Positions 12,001-21,280 of a stretch of DNA of 64,000 bases are shown in pieces (position 1 is the first letter of the stretch; the number at the start of each line of letters is the position of its first letter). The stretch spans positions 4,582,001-4,646,000 of the forward strand of contig NC_074711.1 of assembly GCF_947242115.1 (NCBI RefSeq). The letters run 5' to 3'. Both the position numbers and the translations under genes were made by a program. The notes under the pieces were generated by a model that was given only the letters and a program-made list of their open reading frames with translations, made no database searches and was not told the origin of the DNA. This stretch comes from Biomphalaria glabrata. Its lineage: Eukaryota > Mollusca > Gastropoda > Planorbidae.

Positions 12001-12838
12001 TCATAGACTCTAAGTCTAGATGAAGAGTTCTAGATCTATAGTATAGTATATTATTATTACAGAATATTTACTGAATATATTCAATATAGTATTCTATTAT
12101 TATAGAATCTAGAGTAGAGACTAAAGTTTAAAGTATAATATAAAATTTTAATAATAGATCTATGTTGTATAATATTATTAATATTATATTATTATATTAA
12201 TTCTATAGTGCCTATAGTCTTATAGAGACTACTCTATTTAGACTTTAGTTTGAAGTTTCTAATCTAAATCACAAATCTAGATGATAGTAGAGTAGATAGA
12301 TCTGTCACAATCTCAATCTGTGCCAGTGTAAGTTACTGTAAGTAGACTAGTTACTAGTGCAAGTCACCAAGTGTAAGTCGTGTAAGTTTAACTCAGTTGA
12401 CTCAACTGAGTAAGTTACTAGTCTAGATCATCTAGAATCTAGATTAAGGCTAAGGCTAATCTAGATCTAGATTCTAAGAGTAAGACTGTAGTAAAATGTA
12501 GTATATTATATTATAACTTCAGTAATAAAGTATTATAAAGTTTATAAAGTATCTGTAGAGTAGATCTAGATCTATTTCAACTTTTAGTGAATTGGTTTTG
12601 GGGTAGAGTTTTTAATTGGGTGGACAGAGTTGATTTTTAATGTGTTTGTATATAGATCTATGGGTTTCTTTTCTTATTTGTTTTTGTTATCTTGGGGCTT
12701 TGAAATAAACACGTAATCAATACAAAGATAAACCGGAAGTTGACATTTTGTAGAATTAGCCCCTAACTAGATAATTTTTTGTTAAACTTACACTTTATCT
12801 GTTAGTTCTTTTAACTTCCAAATGCTTGTACTCAACAT
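1..12838 (-). CDS. CLINT1: Clathrin interactor 1 (epsinR / epsin-4), 5' part; 3' end beyond window
   Basis: Eight coding exons on the minus strand, read from high to low coordinates: 12838-12792, 5382-5181, 4733-4595, 4430-4290, 3601-3427, 2497-2266, 1858-1720 and 235-187. All junctions are GT-AG and the phases agree, giving 374 residues before the window edge. Residues 1 to about 150 form an ENTH domain with the family blocks TNVVMNYSE, KNWRRVYK, NGSERVV and REHIYDLR, followed by KVKELLDFIQDDDRLREERK. The rest is charged and disordered, as in vertebrate CLINT1. NLFDL resembles a clathrin-box or DLF-type motif. FADF and FGDF resemble the gamma-ear (AP-1/GGA) binding motifs of the human protein. 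The known family role is binding membrane phosphoinositide and clathrin/AP-1 at the trans-Golgi and endosomes. Intron 1 is about 7.4 kb and full of transposon debris. The serine- and methionine-rich C-terminus is not in the window. Confidence 0.93.
319..394. repeat. Tandem duplication, 38-bp unit x2
   Basis: Two adjacent identical copies of a 38-bp unit beginning ATGAGAAAGTCTTACATC, followed by the first bases of a third (ATGAGAAAGTCT). It lies in the CLINT1 intron between exons 7 and 8 and has no coding content. Confidence 0.9.
739..914 (-). repeat. tRNA-derived SINE, family A (near full length)
   Basis: Read on the minus strand it starts GGATGGCTGCCTGGTCGTGA, with an A-box-like TGGTCGTGAGG. 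A B-box-like GGGTTCAAATCC follows about 50 bp later, then a conserved tail ending in ATGTTTTACA. Other copies in this window are at 21965-22135 and 59196-59345, with partial ones at 3836-3895, 29690-29810, 36215-36312 and 55400-55490. It lies inside a CLINT1 intron, directly before a LINE 3' end. Confidence 0.8.
979..1162 (+). mobile_element. CR1/L2-type LINE 3' end (AAGATA-tail family)
   Basis: A 5'-truncated copy that holds the end of the reverse-transcriptase ORF (the SFFPSAIRAWNGLPELA block seen best in the copies at 47390 and 48238). It then holds the 3' terminus TCATCTTCTTTTTTGAAGTA and the tail TATATAAGATAAGATA. Ten copies of this family occur in the window. Confidence 0.75.
1206..1590 (+). 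mobile_element. LINE C-terminal fragment with C2H2 finger
   Basis: Codes for a block like GRPRLTYRDVCKQDMRATG followed by AKDRSAWRQTV, and a C2H2-type finger near 1461-1526 (C-x2-C-x12-H-x4-C as read: CTNCGK...HTRFC). This is the usual C-terminus of the LINE reverse transcriptases whose RT ends in a YKDTLK...DRxxWR region. It sits in a CLINT1 intron and is not a host gene. Related pieces are at 15060, 13340 and 61495. Confidence 0.75.
2521..3426. other. CLINT1 intron between exons 5 and 6
   Basis: AT-rich intron sequence with A-runs at about 2881 and 2946. I see no gene, structured RNA or recognisable transposon in it. Confidence 0.6.
3836..3895 (+). repeat. SINE family A, partial
   Basis: A short segment matching the family A body after the B box (GAACCCCTCCCGCTGTCATC), without head or tail. 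It lies within the CLINT1 intron between exons 4 and 5. Confidence 0.5.
5884..7400 (-). mobile_element. LINE with RNase H domain, 5'-truncated
   Basis: On the minus strand, from about 7366 down, the sequence codes for the C-terminal part of a reverse transcriptase (GVKLHQRLSLKHF, then LHLISGGMRTTPTAA). From 6687 to 6163 it codes for a ribonuclease H domain. The four RNase H acidic positions are present in order: D in YADGSA, E in FQAEIEAI, D in FTDYQST and D in NERADKLSK. WIPGHIGVMGNE is also present. From 6138 to 5884 follows the post-RNase H zinc-knuckle-like region (CRHCAHPYETVNHILFECPF). Stop codons separate these blocks, so the copy is dead. The organisation fits I/Nimb- or Jockey-type LINEs. 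It lies in CLINT1 intron 1. Confidence 0.88.
7430..7990. repeat. Degenerate tandem repeat, about 175-bp unit x3, with poly-C/poly-G tracts
   Basis: The landmark CAACTAATTTTGTTCACAAA recurs at 7600 and 7779, and degenerates at about 7952. Units share C-rich ends (CGCCCCTCCCACC; homopolymer C near 7649; homopolymer G near 7818) and AT-rich centres. It is non-coding, in CLINT1 intron 1. I do not recognise the family. Confidence 0.7.
8000..8980. other. Intronic stretch with no recognised feature
   Basis: AT-rich sequence with scattered CTAGAT motifs inside CLINT1 intron 1. No open reading frame with family resemblance and no clear repeat boundary. Confidence 0.5.
8985..9405 (+). mobile_element. 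LINE 3' end, GAA-tail family
   Basis: Plus-strand remnant of the LINE C-terminus. It codes for pieces resembling FQIRTGHNRMRQHMFQKL, then ETCPCG, EKADHVLQSC and LYQEARTRLWPQ, and ends at about 9378-9402 in AATGAGAACGAAGAAAGAAG. The frame is interrupted. Sister copies are on the minus strand at 20272-20790 and 46908-47215. Confidence 0.78.
9661..9912 (-). mobile_element. CR1/L2-type LINE 3' end (AAGATA-tail family)
   Basis: Minus-strand copy with the 3' terminus at about 9676 (GTTACTTCAAAAAAGAAGAT as seen on plus) and the RT end reading towards 9912. The 1.6-kb element at 9923 begins just beyond it. Confidence 0.72.
9923..11529. mobile_element. Non-autonomous DNA transposon with 16-bp TIRs and 8-bp target duplication
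   Basis: The ends are perfect inverted repeats CATGGGCGTAGCCAGG, followed by long G and C runs. The direct repeat GGTGACAG flanks both sides (9915-9922 and 11530-11537), so 8 bp of target were duplicated, as in hAT (also P and Merlin) elements. There is no transposase-like ORF. The inside contains a 28-31-bp minisatellite (about 11158-11350) and three larger repeats whose GCTACGCTCATAG motifs resemble the terminus. It lies within CLINT1 intron 1. Superfamily assignment to hAT is inference from the 8-bp duplication. Confidence 0.85.
11158..11350. repeat. Minisatellite inside the 9923-11529 element, 28-31-bp unit x6-7
   Basis: Imperfect units of the type TTTAAACTCAAAACCCCCTG followed by GTAGGGGG. 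Similar scattered units occur back to about 10630 within the same element. Confidence 0.8.
11690..12580. repeat. CTAGATCT-rich cryptically simple sequence
   Basis: Nearly 900 bp dominated by short palindromic words (CTAGA, TCTAG, AGATCT) and AT runs, with no stable repeat period. Similar blocks occur at about 19130-20110, 25240-25560 and 57850-58040. It is non-coding and lies just inside CLINT1 intron 1. Confidence 0.7.
12792..12838 (-). CDS. CLINT1: CLINT1 coding exon 1 (start of ENTH domain)
   Basis: This short exon encodes MLSTSIWKLKELTDKV, matching the N-terminal helix of vertebrate CLINT1 (MLNMWKVRELVDKA), which inserts next to the lipid head group. It ends with two bases of a codon before an ideal GTAAGT donor (12791-12786). 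Joined to the exon at 5382, it reads on in frame as ...DKVTNVVMNYSE, as the family predicts. The start codon at 12838-12836 is chosen from this homology. The 5' untranslated region and promoter should lie just above 12838, but I see no clear core promoter element. Confidence 0.85.
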
Positions 12839-13339
12839 CTTTATGAATTATTCCTTTCGATATTTGATCATAAGTGTTGAAAAAAAAATATATGAAGAGG
12901 ATGTTACCAGATATAATCTATATGTGATCAACCGAGACTTAACAACCTATTGTATCCGGAAGTGGCGGAACCTCCACGCTAAATATAGTCACTGACCTAT
13001 ATAAGTAGCAGGTGCTGGAAACTTCCCGTGGGATGGGAAGAGATAGACCTTTATATGAGATCAATATATCTATAGATCTAGATCTATGTTCAGACAAAAC
13101 AATGATGAGCAGGAGCGAATCGGGCATATGGGCAAAAGCCCATTGGGAATGCGGAATGGGCCACTTTGTTAGTAAATCCCGTTAACGTGATTAGCATCCC
13201 TTACGGTGGACTTTAGCCTACCTCTCATTAAAGATCTTTACTGTGTTCTATGTTGCCGCAAATTCCGAGATAATGGATTTGCTTATAGATCTACGTGTAA
13301 ACCGCGCTTCTATGAGTTTCAATTCTCTTTACACACTAA

Positions 13340-13995
13340 AAGGCTTGTCTTTGAGTCCGAAGATTAATGAGGTGAGCAGTATTTACCCTGGCCACGCAGC
13401 CCCAGCTGTGACCTACATATTTTGCCACAACATGGCAAGCATAACCATTGTCGTCTGGTGGTCGATTAAGATTTGCTTTTCGCCGTCTGCACCTGTCCTC
13501 GGCTGCGGATTTTCTTGTGGTCTCAAATGTGTATCCCGTGACCTCCAGCTGTCTCGTTCTGAAGCAACATGCAACCAGGTGCTTTCTTCTATGTCAGCTA
13601 AGTTAAGTTGGCGCCTAAGCTGGTGTTTAAAGCGTTTCCATGGGGCACCTCTGTTACGCCGACCACCTTTTAGCTCACCAAAAAGGACTGAGTTTGGCAT
13701 ACGTTCGTCTCCCATACGGGATACGTGCCCCTGCCCAGCGTAACTGTTGGATCATAAGAAGTCCATCTATACTGTCCATACCGGCTTTCGCAAGGACATC
13801 GCTGTTTGTAGTGCGGTCTTGCCACCGTATGTCCATGATGGAGCGCAAGCATCTTTGGTGAAAGCGCTCAAGTAGTCTTAGTTGCTTTCTGTATAGTAGG
13901 CTACCCATGTCTCAGATCCATATAGAAGGGTTGAGAGAACCACCGCTTGGTAGACATTGATTTTGTAGGCAGGCGGAGCAATTTATTCCGCCAAA
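13340..13995 (-). mobile_element. LINE reverse-transcriptase C-terminus and 3' tail
   Basis: On the minus strand from about 13908 the sequence codes for LLERFHQRCLRSIMDIRWQD, then TNSDVLAKAGMDSI and LRWAGARIPYGR. It then changes frame to GELKGGRRNRGAPWKRFKHQ and WLHVASERDSWRS. This is the standard C-terminal stretch of the RT family with an LRWAGH...GKRxxGGxxKRYKD signature. At least one frameshift splits it. The 3' tail recurs at 61170-61275, and the RT piece at 43645-43800. Confidence 0.8.
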
Positions 13996-13999
13996 CTCT

Positions 14000-14990
14000 C
14001 TTACCTACTGTAAGACTACCTTTGGTTGTTTGACTACGTTACGTAGGCAACTCTATTGTAATTGTTTTGCATGTAAGATTTTACAAAGATTTTGTCCACA
14101 GTCCTGTAATATTAATTTAGTGGCCTTAATCAAAGTAACTATAATGATTCGGATACAATTTTGCATGAAACATCAACAAACTAGATAATAATTTCTGCTA
14201 TCGCAGGCCTTATCCATTCAGACGAGGGGGGCTGAGACGCAAAATCGGCCATGACATTACCATATGAACCGGCCATGTATTAACTAAATTAATTCACTGA
14301 AAACTGAGCTAGGGCATGCGTGGGTTTGCGTAAATTATTGTATTTCAGACAGAAAGGTCATCTCAATATGTAGGCCTACTAGTGTGTAGGCCTACTAGTG
14401 TACAAGCGTAACCTTAATAATTTTGAATCGTTTTATTATGATTTCATTGATCCGTCTAAGTGCTTTGTAACGCAAATTCTATGTAACTTTACAAAATATA
14501 GCCCTTTTATTTTTAGTTAATCGATTAGTATGCATAAGTATGCACACCCCAAACATTGTAGGCTATACGGATTGAGGCTATTGCATTATTACGGAAAATG
14601 TGTTAGGATAGTAGGCCCAATTATGTTACACTGTAAAGTCAGTCACATCGAGCCGTGGACCCATTTTATAATTGAATTTTTTTTTATTTTTTTGTGTGCA
14701 TGTCCGGGTTTCGCAATAACATCCCAACCTAGGATGAGATATTCCATGACACATATAGCCTAATGTCCATTACTTCGAACGTGGAGCAAGACCAGCAAAC
14801 ATATGGCTACTTGAATGTGTAGGGCGAGTGGCAATGTTCCCAATGGTAATATACCCAGTGTCTGTAACGTCAAAAAAGTTTTAGGCCTATCCCTGTGATG
14901 GTCTGTGTGTGTGTGTCTCTGTGTGAACACATTTTACGTAAAGTGTGTAACTGAATCAAGCACCAAACTGCTGGTAGGCAACTAAACTGC
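14000..14990. other. Intergenic stretch between CLINT1 and ABCF2; includes dispersed repeat Z
   Basis: About 14030-14215 resembles 21440-21635 (both contain a block ending near AGATAATAATTTCT), so this part is a dispersed repeat of unknown class. The remainder shows nothing I can assign. Confidence 0.45.
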
Positions 14991-15059
14991 CCATAGGCGT
15001 ATTCTGTTTTAACTTGTAAAATTTGAAATAAATTGAACAACTTCTTAGTTAACAATCTA

Positions 15060-15425
15060 TATTTAGAAAGAAAGCGCTTCAGGGACACCCTCAAAGCTTC
15101 TCTGAAGGCGTTCAGCATAGACCCTGGCACCTGGGAGACAAAGGCACAAGACAGAGCATCATGGCGTCACGCTGTGAAAACTGGCGCACAGGTTGCTGAG
15201 GAAAAAAAGAACAACGCAGGCAGAAGAAAAACGCCAGAAAAGAAAAGCAAGACAAACGACACTAGCTCCAGCTGGAATAACCTGCCCAGTGTGCAGCCGA
15301 ACATTCCGGGCTCACATAGGTCTCACCAGCCACATGAGGAGGCATAAAACCCCAGTGCAAAGCCCTCAGCCCCCTGGATGACAAAGTGGTCATCATCGAA
15401 CCACGATGGACGAACTATATTTAGA
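15060..15425 (+). mobile_element. LINE C-terminal fragment with C2H2 finger
   Basis: Codes for KRFRDTLKASLKAFSIDPGT and AQDRASWRHAVKTGAQVAEE in one frame. After an A-run near 15200 the reading continues in another frame with CPVCSRTFRAHIGLTSHMRR, a good C2H2 finger (C-x2-C-x12-H-x3/4-H). The shift at the A-run breaks the copy. It is the same type as 1206-1590. Confidence 0.8.
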
Positions 15426-15499
15426 ATTCTTTTCATGGCTCAACCATTTCTGACACCACCAAGAAGTCATGGAAAGATCACTCTTTCATTTCTAAATAG

Positions 15500-15650
15500 C
15501 AGGAGTCAGCCAGGAAAACCAATGACTTGGGAGAATTAAAGTCATTGGTTAACATGCAAGATTAGATGCATGGGGCGTAGGATGTAATCATCTTCTTTTT
15601 TGAAGTAACCGTCTGTATTATATAAGATTATGATAAGATATAAGATTGTA
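15500..15650 (+). mobile_element. CR1/L2-type LINE 3' end (AAGATA-tail family)
   Basis: Contains the RT end (CAGCCAGGAAAACCAATGAC) and the 3' terminus TCATCTTCTTTTTTGAAGTA with tail TATATAAGATTATGATAAGA. Confidence 0.72.
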
Positions 15651-15659
15651 TTGATTCAA

Positions 15660-16420
15660 AAGAAGATGGCTTTTCATTAATGAATAGTTTTCTCTTTCTA
15701 GTTATTTGGCAACATCATGATTAGATATACCATAATTATATGCAATATAAAAACCAACATATAAACGATATACTATAATTTATGCAATATAGAGACCAAC
15801 ATACAAAGTCCTTATTTTTAACAAAACTTTATTATAATTTTGTGTTGAATATGATTTGAAAAAGATCATCTTGTTAAAGCATAAAAGGTTTTATAATTAC
15901 AAATATTTGCATATATACCGGTACATGACTTGATTGTTATTTCTTTATAAACGTGGTGAGTTTATAATCAGAAAATAATGTTAAAAAAATGAAAAATGAT
16001 GGAAATTTCATTAAAAAAGTAATAAATACATTGAAAAATATTCATAAAAAAAAGAGCAGATTAAAGAAAAAAAGTAGATCTTGATAAAATGCATCATAAT
16101 TTAAAACATTTTATTATTTTAATATATTTTGTTAAAAAGAAACTATACTTCTGAAAAAGAAACTATACTTCTGGTAAATAAAAAACTTTTGTTGGATGAC
16201 AAAATGCAGGTTTCAAGGGAAAAAAAGTTTTGAAAAAAAAAAGAACAATTATAATCATACTTAAACAGTTTCTTAAATTAGTTTCATTACTTAAAAAAAA
16301 TAAAATGAACAGGAATATTGTGTAGCTCATTAAAGGTATAAGCAATTATAAGGAACAAAGTGAAAAATATCAAAGCTTACAGCAACCTTGTACACACATA
16401 CACACCAAGTAATATGCAAC
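15660..16420. other. AT-rich intergenic sequence
   Basis: Rich in A-runs and containing a short duplication of GAAACTATACTTCTG at about 16139-16172. No gene or transposon recognised. Confidence 0.5.
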
Positions 16421-16589
16421 TTCACCAGAGGTCATTATGACCTGCGTGTCCCAAGTCAGGATCAAGGAGGAGATCCAGGCAAAGGGCTAATAACCCACCC
16501 ACCCCCCACCCCTCGAAATTAAATAATACAGAAAGCCAACAAAAGATAACGGAACACTTTGTCCTGAGAGCAGAAGACTCTTCTTCAAA

Positions 16590-16890
16590 AAGAATCATGA
16601 AGGAAAGTGGCGAAAAACGAAAGGAATAAGAAATCAGAAAGAGAGGATGGGGCTGGATTGGGCACGCTTTGCGCAAAGCACCAATTAGCAACACAATGCA
16701 GATATGGAAGTGGAATCCACAAGGCAAGAGAAAGAGAGGGCATCCTAGAAGCACCTGGTGACAAGAACTAGAGGCAGACACATTAAAGTTTGGTTACAGA
16801 TGGAAAGGATGGCCCAGGACAGGGAACTATGGAGATCTTTTGTTGGTGGTCGATACTCCAATAAGGCTGATGGGCTGTAAGTAAGTTAGT
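16590..16890 (+). mobile_element. LINE 3'-end fragment (GKRKRGHPRSTW type)
   Basis: Plus-strand reading gives WGWIGHALRKAPISNTMQIW, then NPQGKRKRGHPRSTW and later a degenerate stretch. This matches the WxWIGHxLRK...GKRxRGRPxxTWRR C-terminal block common to many animal LINE RTs. It ends in (AAGT)n at about 16878. The broken frame makes it a fossil. Confidence 0.75.
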
Positions 16891-16899
16891 AATAAGCAA

Positions 16900-17640
16900 T
16901 ACATATTCACAGGTTTTATTAATGAAAGTTAAAATGATCAGACTGAAAACAAATTAATTTAGTTATACTTAGAACCGTTCATTTTATCTGCATCAATTGT
17001 TCTTCATAATTACATATCAGAGACACTTAGAGCTATTTTTGTAAGGGTTTGGGACTAGAACCTACATTCATACCCAATTTAATCAGCAACACAGACTTGA
17101 AGATTCATCAAACAATTCCTGTACATAAAAATTTACAAACGCCAGTCATCTGAAGAAAACAAAAGATTTCACTGGAGTCTACGCTATGTTACAACTGTGA
17201 TGTCGGCTTCTGTTTCTATTCCCAGGAGATATTTAAAAAAGTGAAGCATCATGAGGGAGTGTCCAGGTAGATAAAGATATGTTGTGTAGAACACTAGCGC
17301 CAGGAAAAAGAGCAGCAGCACATCTGAGGGTTTGGTTAAGTTATTTTTTTTAAAGTTATGTAACAACTCTAGCGGGTAACTCAAATTAGAGTAAATTATT
17401 TAAGAGTCAAATGGTACAAAGACAAATAATGATAAGACTGGCACTATAATAAGTTATCCCTTGATATAAATTTCTTGGTTTATTTAGCAACAGCATGCAA
17501 CAAATTAATATGCCTATCTGTATAATATATGAGTAAATGTATGGCATAACTGCCGCATAACTTTCTTCAAGAATGGTGTTTTTATCAAGACCATGCCAAT
17601 TAATCAGTAGAATGATAAAATGTGTACTAATAATAAAGGC
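16900..17640. other. Intergenic stretch, nothing recognised
   Basis: AT-rich, with no ORF of recognisable family and no inverted-repeat boundaries. Confidence 0.45.
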
Positions 17641-17645
17641 CACAG

Positions 17646-17915
17646 TAAAGTTCTCCCCTTTCAGCCCTTGCGATATGTGAGGCAGATGATGTAAAGGCCA
17701 TCTGTTTCTATGGCCCAAAGTTAACGAGGGTGTCTTGTGTCCAGCACAACGACCAACAGCCTTTACTTTTCCACAACTAATGTCAGGGGTATCCATTCAA
17801 GCTGGCTGGACTCAGAAGCACCTTAAAGATCCCGAGATTAAAAATCCAGTCTTTGACCGGATTTGAACCCAGGATCTCCGGTTCAGAAGCTACTCAGCCA
17901 CTGCGCCTCATAAAG
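17646..17915 (-). repeat. tRNA-derived SINE, family B
   Basis: The minus strand has a tRNA-like head with a GGTTC(G/A)AATCC-type B box (GGGTTCAAATCC here). It is followed by a conserved body including GACTGGATTTTTAATCTCGG, GTTGGTCGTTGTGCTGGACA and AACAGATGGCCTTTACATCA. Three more copies lie at 18862-19135, 34583-34727 and 40499-40680, all in the same orientation. Confidence 0.82.
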
Positions 17916-18861
17916 GCATTATACTATACTTTATTGTCCTGGGTTCCGAAAAGCAGCCAAACTCTTGCCCATTTATGTCTTGACATACTAATTTAATATT
18001 TGATTAGTTTCAAATATCCTTTCAATATAATCAAGATAATTTTAACACTTAAGTATTCTTAAATATTTATAGAACGAAATGTATCAAATTGTTTAGGTTG
18101 AATACATAATTCTCAGGATTTTTGTATTAATCTTTGAATTCCCATTGTTAACATGGCACCAGATAATGGAAACAAAAGAGGCAATAAAGAAGAACTACCC
18201 AACCAAGCTTGTTTTTTATTGTCTAAATCTTGTTTGAATCTTATCAATTTATTACATTAAAAAAATCTAAAAAGGATACTGCAAGCCCATCTTTCTACAG
18301 GTTCCAGGAAATACACATTAGATAATATTGTGTAAAAAAAGTACCAATAGCTGCAACGATCAAATATTTTATTAAGAACCATGGTAGTAGTTATAAACTG
18401 TAGTGGTTGTCTAGAATGATGACCTAATGTTGAAGTTGTCTACACTGATGACCTAATGAAAAAAAGTAAAAAAATATAAACTTTTATTTCATCCAAACAC
18501 ACAACTGAAAACACAACAATTGTTTATATAGTATAAGCTCAATTTAATTACTCTTAATCTTTGTTATACTTGGATTTGTGTCAAATATTTATATTTGTAG
18601 AAATATTAGAATAGAGTCTAGATGGAGAAGTAGAATATATACCCTGTAATTAGATTTACTATGCTTTAGACTTGGAAACTTTAGATTTTTAGAATTTATA
18701 TAATTTAGAAAATTATCTATATTAGTATATGTATACTTCATTACTTTTAGTTTTTCAGTTGTCAGAATTGACAGAATTACATTTTATTACATCTAGAACT
18801 AAATGAAGTATATATAGTATATAGAGCTAGAATAAATTAATACTAGTAAAGTAAGTTAAGT

Positions 18862-19135
18862 TCCCCTTTCAGACCTTGTGGTTTATAGGGCAAATGATGT
18901 AATGGTCATCTGTTTCTGTGGCCTATGGTTAACGAGGGTGTCATGTGGCCAGCACAACAACCAACCGCATTTTATTTTTCCCCAACTAATGTCAGGTACC
19001 CATTAGAGGTGGGTGGATCCAGAGGCGCCCAAGGATCCCAAAATTAAAAATCCCAGTCTTCATCAGGATTCGAACCTAAGACCCAAGTTCGGAAGCCAAG
19101 CGCTTTATCTCTCAATGAACATTCCTCCAACTTAA
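18862..19135 (-). repeat. tRNA-derived SINE, family B
   Basis: The minus-strand head contains GATAAAGCGCTTGGCTTCCG and the perfect B box GGTTCGAATCC, then the family body ending in CTGAAAGGGGAAC. It is the best copy for the internal promoter. Confidence 0.85.
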
Positions 19136-19139
19136 TACT

Positions 19140-20110
19140 AATTATTTATATTAATACTAGATATAGATAAGTAGATTAATAATTAATACTAATAATACTA
19201 GATTACTAGATATAGATTAAGTAGAATAATAATACAGTTTACTAGATGACTTAGTCATAGTAATAGTTAGATCTGTACACTAAAAAAGTATAAGTCTATT
19301 ATTCTATATATAATATATATTAAATATTATAGATATAGCCTATCATATCTAAAATCTAATATTAATTTTTTGTATTATTATTATAATATATATTTTTATA
19401 ATCTAATTACTAATATTACAGTTTGAGTTAGTTACTGTGTTTGATTAACTTAGATAGCTTAGCTACTACTGACTACTGGTACTACACTCACACTGACTAC
19501 AGTAACACTAACATCACTAACAGTAGTAACAGTTACAGTACTTACAGTGTCACTACAACAAGTACAGACAGTTGAGACAGACTACAGTTACAGATCTTAA
19601 ATTTTATAAATTATTATTATAATAATTTATAATTATTTATTTATACCTAAGGCTAAGGCTAATACAGTCACGGTATAATGAGTATAGATCTAGATCTAAA
19701 TATAATTATTATACATCTAATATTAGATTATATAGATCTAGATTCTAGTTACAATCTAGATCTAGACCGATAGAGTCTAATATCGATGGATAGTTTTACC
19801 AATTTTAGATTACAGTCATATCACACAATGATTCATGATTCAATCACCTGTTTCTGTCACCGGAAGTCATTCGACTAGAAAGAAAAGTGTTTCTTAGAAA
19901 AGAAAAAAAAAGAGTTGAATAGGCTGTCATAACCTAAATCGGTATTTAGTGTCTAGGCTAGATTCTAGATCTATAGATTACTTTCGGCATTTAAAAAATC
20001 TATAATTTAGATCTAGTCTGATATGAAATTACTTAGATCTAAGTCTAGATTTCACCTTTGATTAGTAGAGAATAATAATTTTACGGTAGATTCGAATGAA
20101 TGCATTATAT
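19140..20110. repeat. CTAGATCT-rich, AT-rich simple sequence
   Basis: Consists largely of (TA)-rich runs, ATACTAGAT-type words and an ACTACAGTNACAGT-like stretch at about 19480-19600. Non-coding. Confidence 0.6.
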
Positions 20111-20140
20111 ATATTATTATACATCTATAAGTATAAGACT

Positions 20141-20208
20141 TCATGATGCGTAGGGCGTAATCATCTTCTTTTTTGAAGTAACATCTGTATTATATAAGAT
20201 AAGATAGG
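20141..20208 (+). mobile_element. CR1/L2-type LINE extreme 3' end
   Basis: A 65-70-bp copy with only the terminal TCATCTTCTTTTTTGAAGTA and TATATAAGATAAGATA tail, which illustrates strong 5' truncation. Confidence 0.72.
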
Positions 20209-20271
20209 ATTATTTAGTCGATTCCGAAGATGACTATGCAAACCCAGTTTCAAGGGGGTTGGGGTCTCACG

Positions 20272-20790
20272 TGCTTCTTCTTCTTCTTCTTCATCGTTCT
20301 CATTGTTATGTTGGAGTGTTCATATGACTAGACCAATACATGAGATGAACTGCGCAGTGGTTTCCAAATCAGGGAGCTCTCCATATAGTTTTCTTTCTAT
20401 TGGGGTGATTTGGGGCCAATGTCTTATACGGGCCTCTTGGTAGAGAGAGCAGTTTTGGAGGACGTGGTCGGCATTTTCTGGTGATACTCCACATGGGCAG
20501 ATTTCACTGGTTCCAATTTTCAGCTTCCGGAACATGTGTTGTCGCATTCTGTTGTGCCCGGTCCTGAGTCGAAAGATTAGTCGGGATAGCTTATAGTAAG
20601 CATCATCTTTCTTGTGATTTGGATGGGAGCTCGTCCATTTCTCATTTATTTTATCTACAATTAATTTCTTCATTTCTTCTGGATAGAGTGCAGAGTTTAC
20701 TTGTGAGTTTGTTCTCCCACTCTTGGCGAGTGTGTCAGCCTTCTCATTTCCTGCTAGTTGTATGTGAGCTGGTATCCATTGGGGGAGCTA
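20272..20790 (-). mobile_element. LINE 3' end with RNase H tail, GAA-tail family
   Basis: On the minus strand from 20790, WIPAHIQLAGNEKADTLAKS is the C-terminus of an RNase H domain (the last acidic residue is in NEKADTLAK). It runs open into KINEKW, FRLRTGHNRMRQHMFRKL, CPCGVSPENADHVLQNC and LYQEARIRHWPQ down to 20320. The 3' end is a GAA repeat (plus-strand CTTCTTCTTCTTC at about 20274-20295). This is the best-preserved of the three copies in the window. Confidence 0.87.
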
Positions 20791-21280
20791 CCACCTTCTA
20801 CCAAGCGCGTCCCCAGGTGGCGGATAGGGGAAAGACCCTTAGATATAAGGGTTAGCTGTGAATAGCAAATAAACAGCCGCGGACCAACTGGTTTGCAGTC
20901 ATGGAGGATGAGGTGAAGTATTCCAGTGGTTAGAATATTTACTAAAAACATCTCAGAATCCAGGGAAATGATTGCAAAAAGCGAGTATAGGGCGCTCTAA
21001 CTCTAAACCCGGGTAGATGAAACCCGTTAGCTAGGGATAGCAGTTCATCTAGGAGAGAAAACTCCGAAACTGAACACCTGCTGCCTTGCAGATGATCTTG
21101 GATGATCAAAGGCTATGGGAGCACACCCAGAAAGAAAAGCAGGCTGAAGTCGGAGTCAATGGGCCTCCTGGCGCATAACACATTGACACGCAACATCATC
21201 TATGTTGGAGTTCGGTCTCACGTGCGTGTCCCGCAATCTACGCGCGAGCTCTCCAACTGTCACTTTCAGCAGAGACGGCC
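20790..21280 (+). other. GC-richer transposon-like segment, unassigned
   Basis: It abuts the LINE copy to its left. It begins near CTACCACCTTCTACCAAGCG, contains AGGGGAAAGACC-type motifs and is clearly more GC-rich than its surroundings. It could be the 5' end of another retroelement, but no domain is readable. Confidence 0.35.

Noticed and set aside
13243-13743. 166-codon open frame on plus
   Set aside because: It is antisense to the readable LINE reverse-transcriptase C-terminus on the minus strand (13415-13715); the minus frame carries the family motifs.
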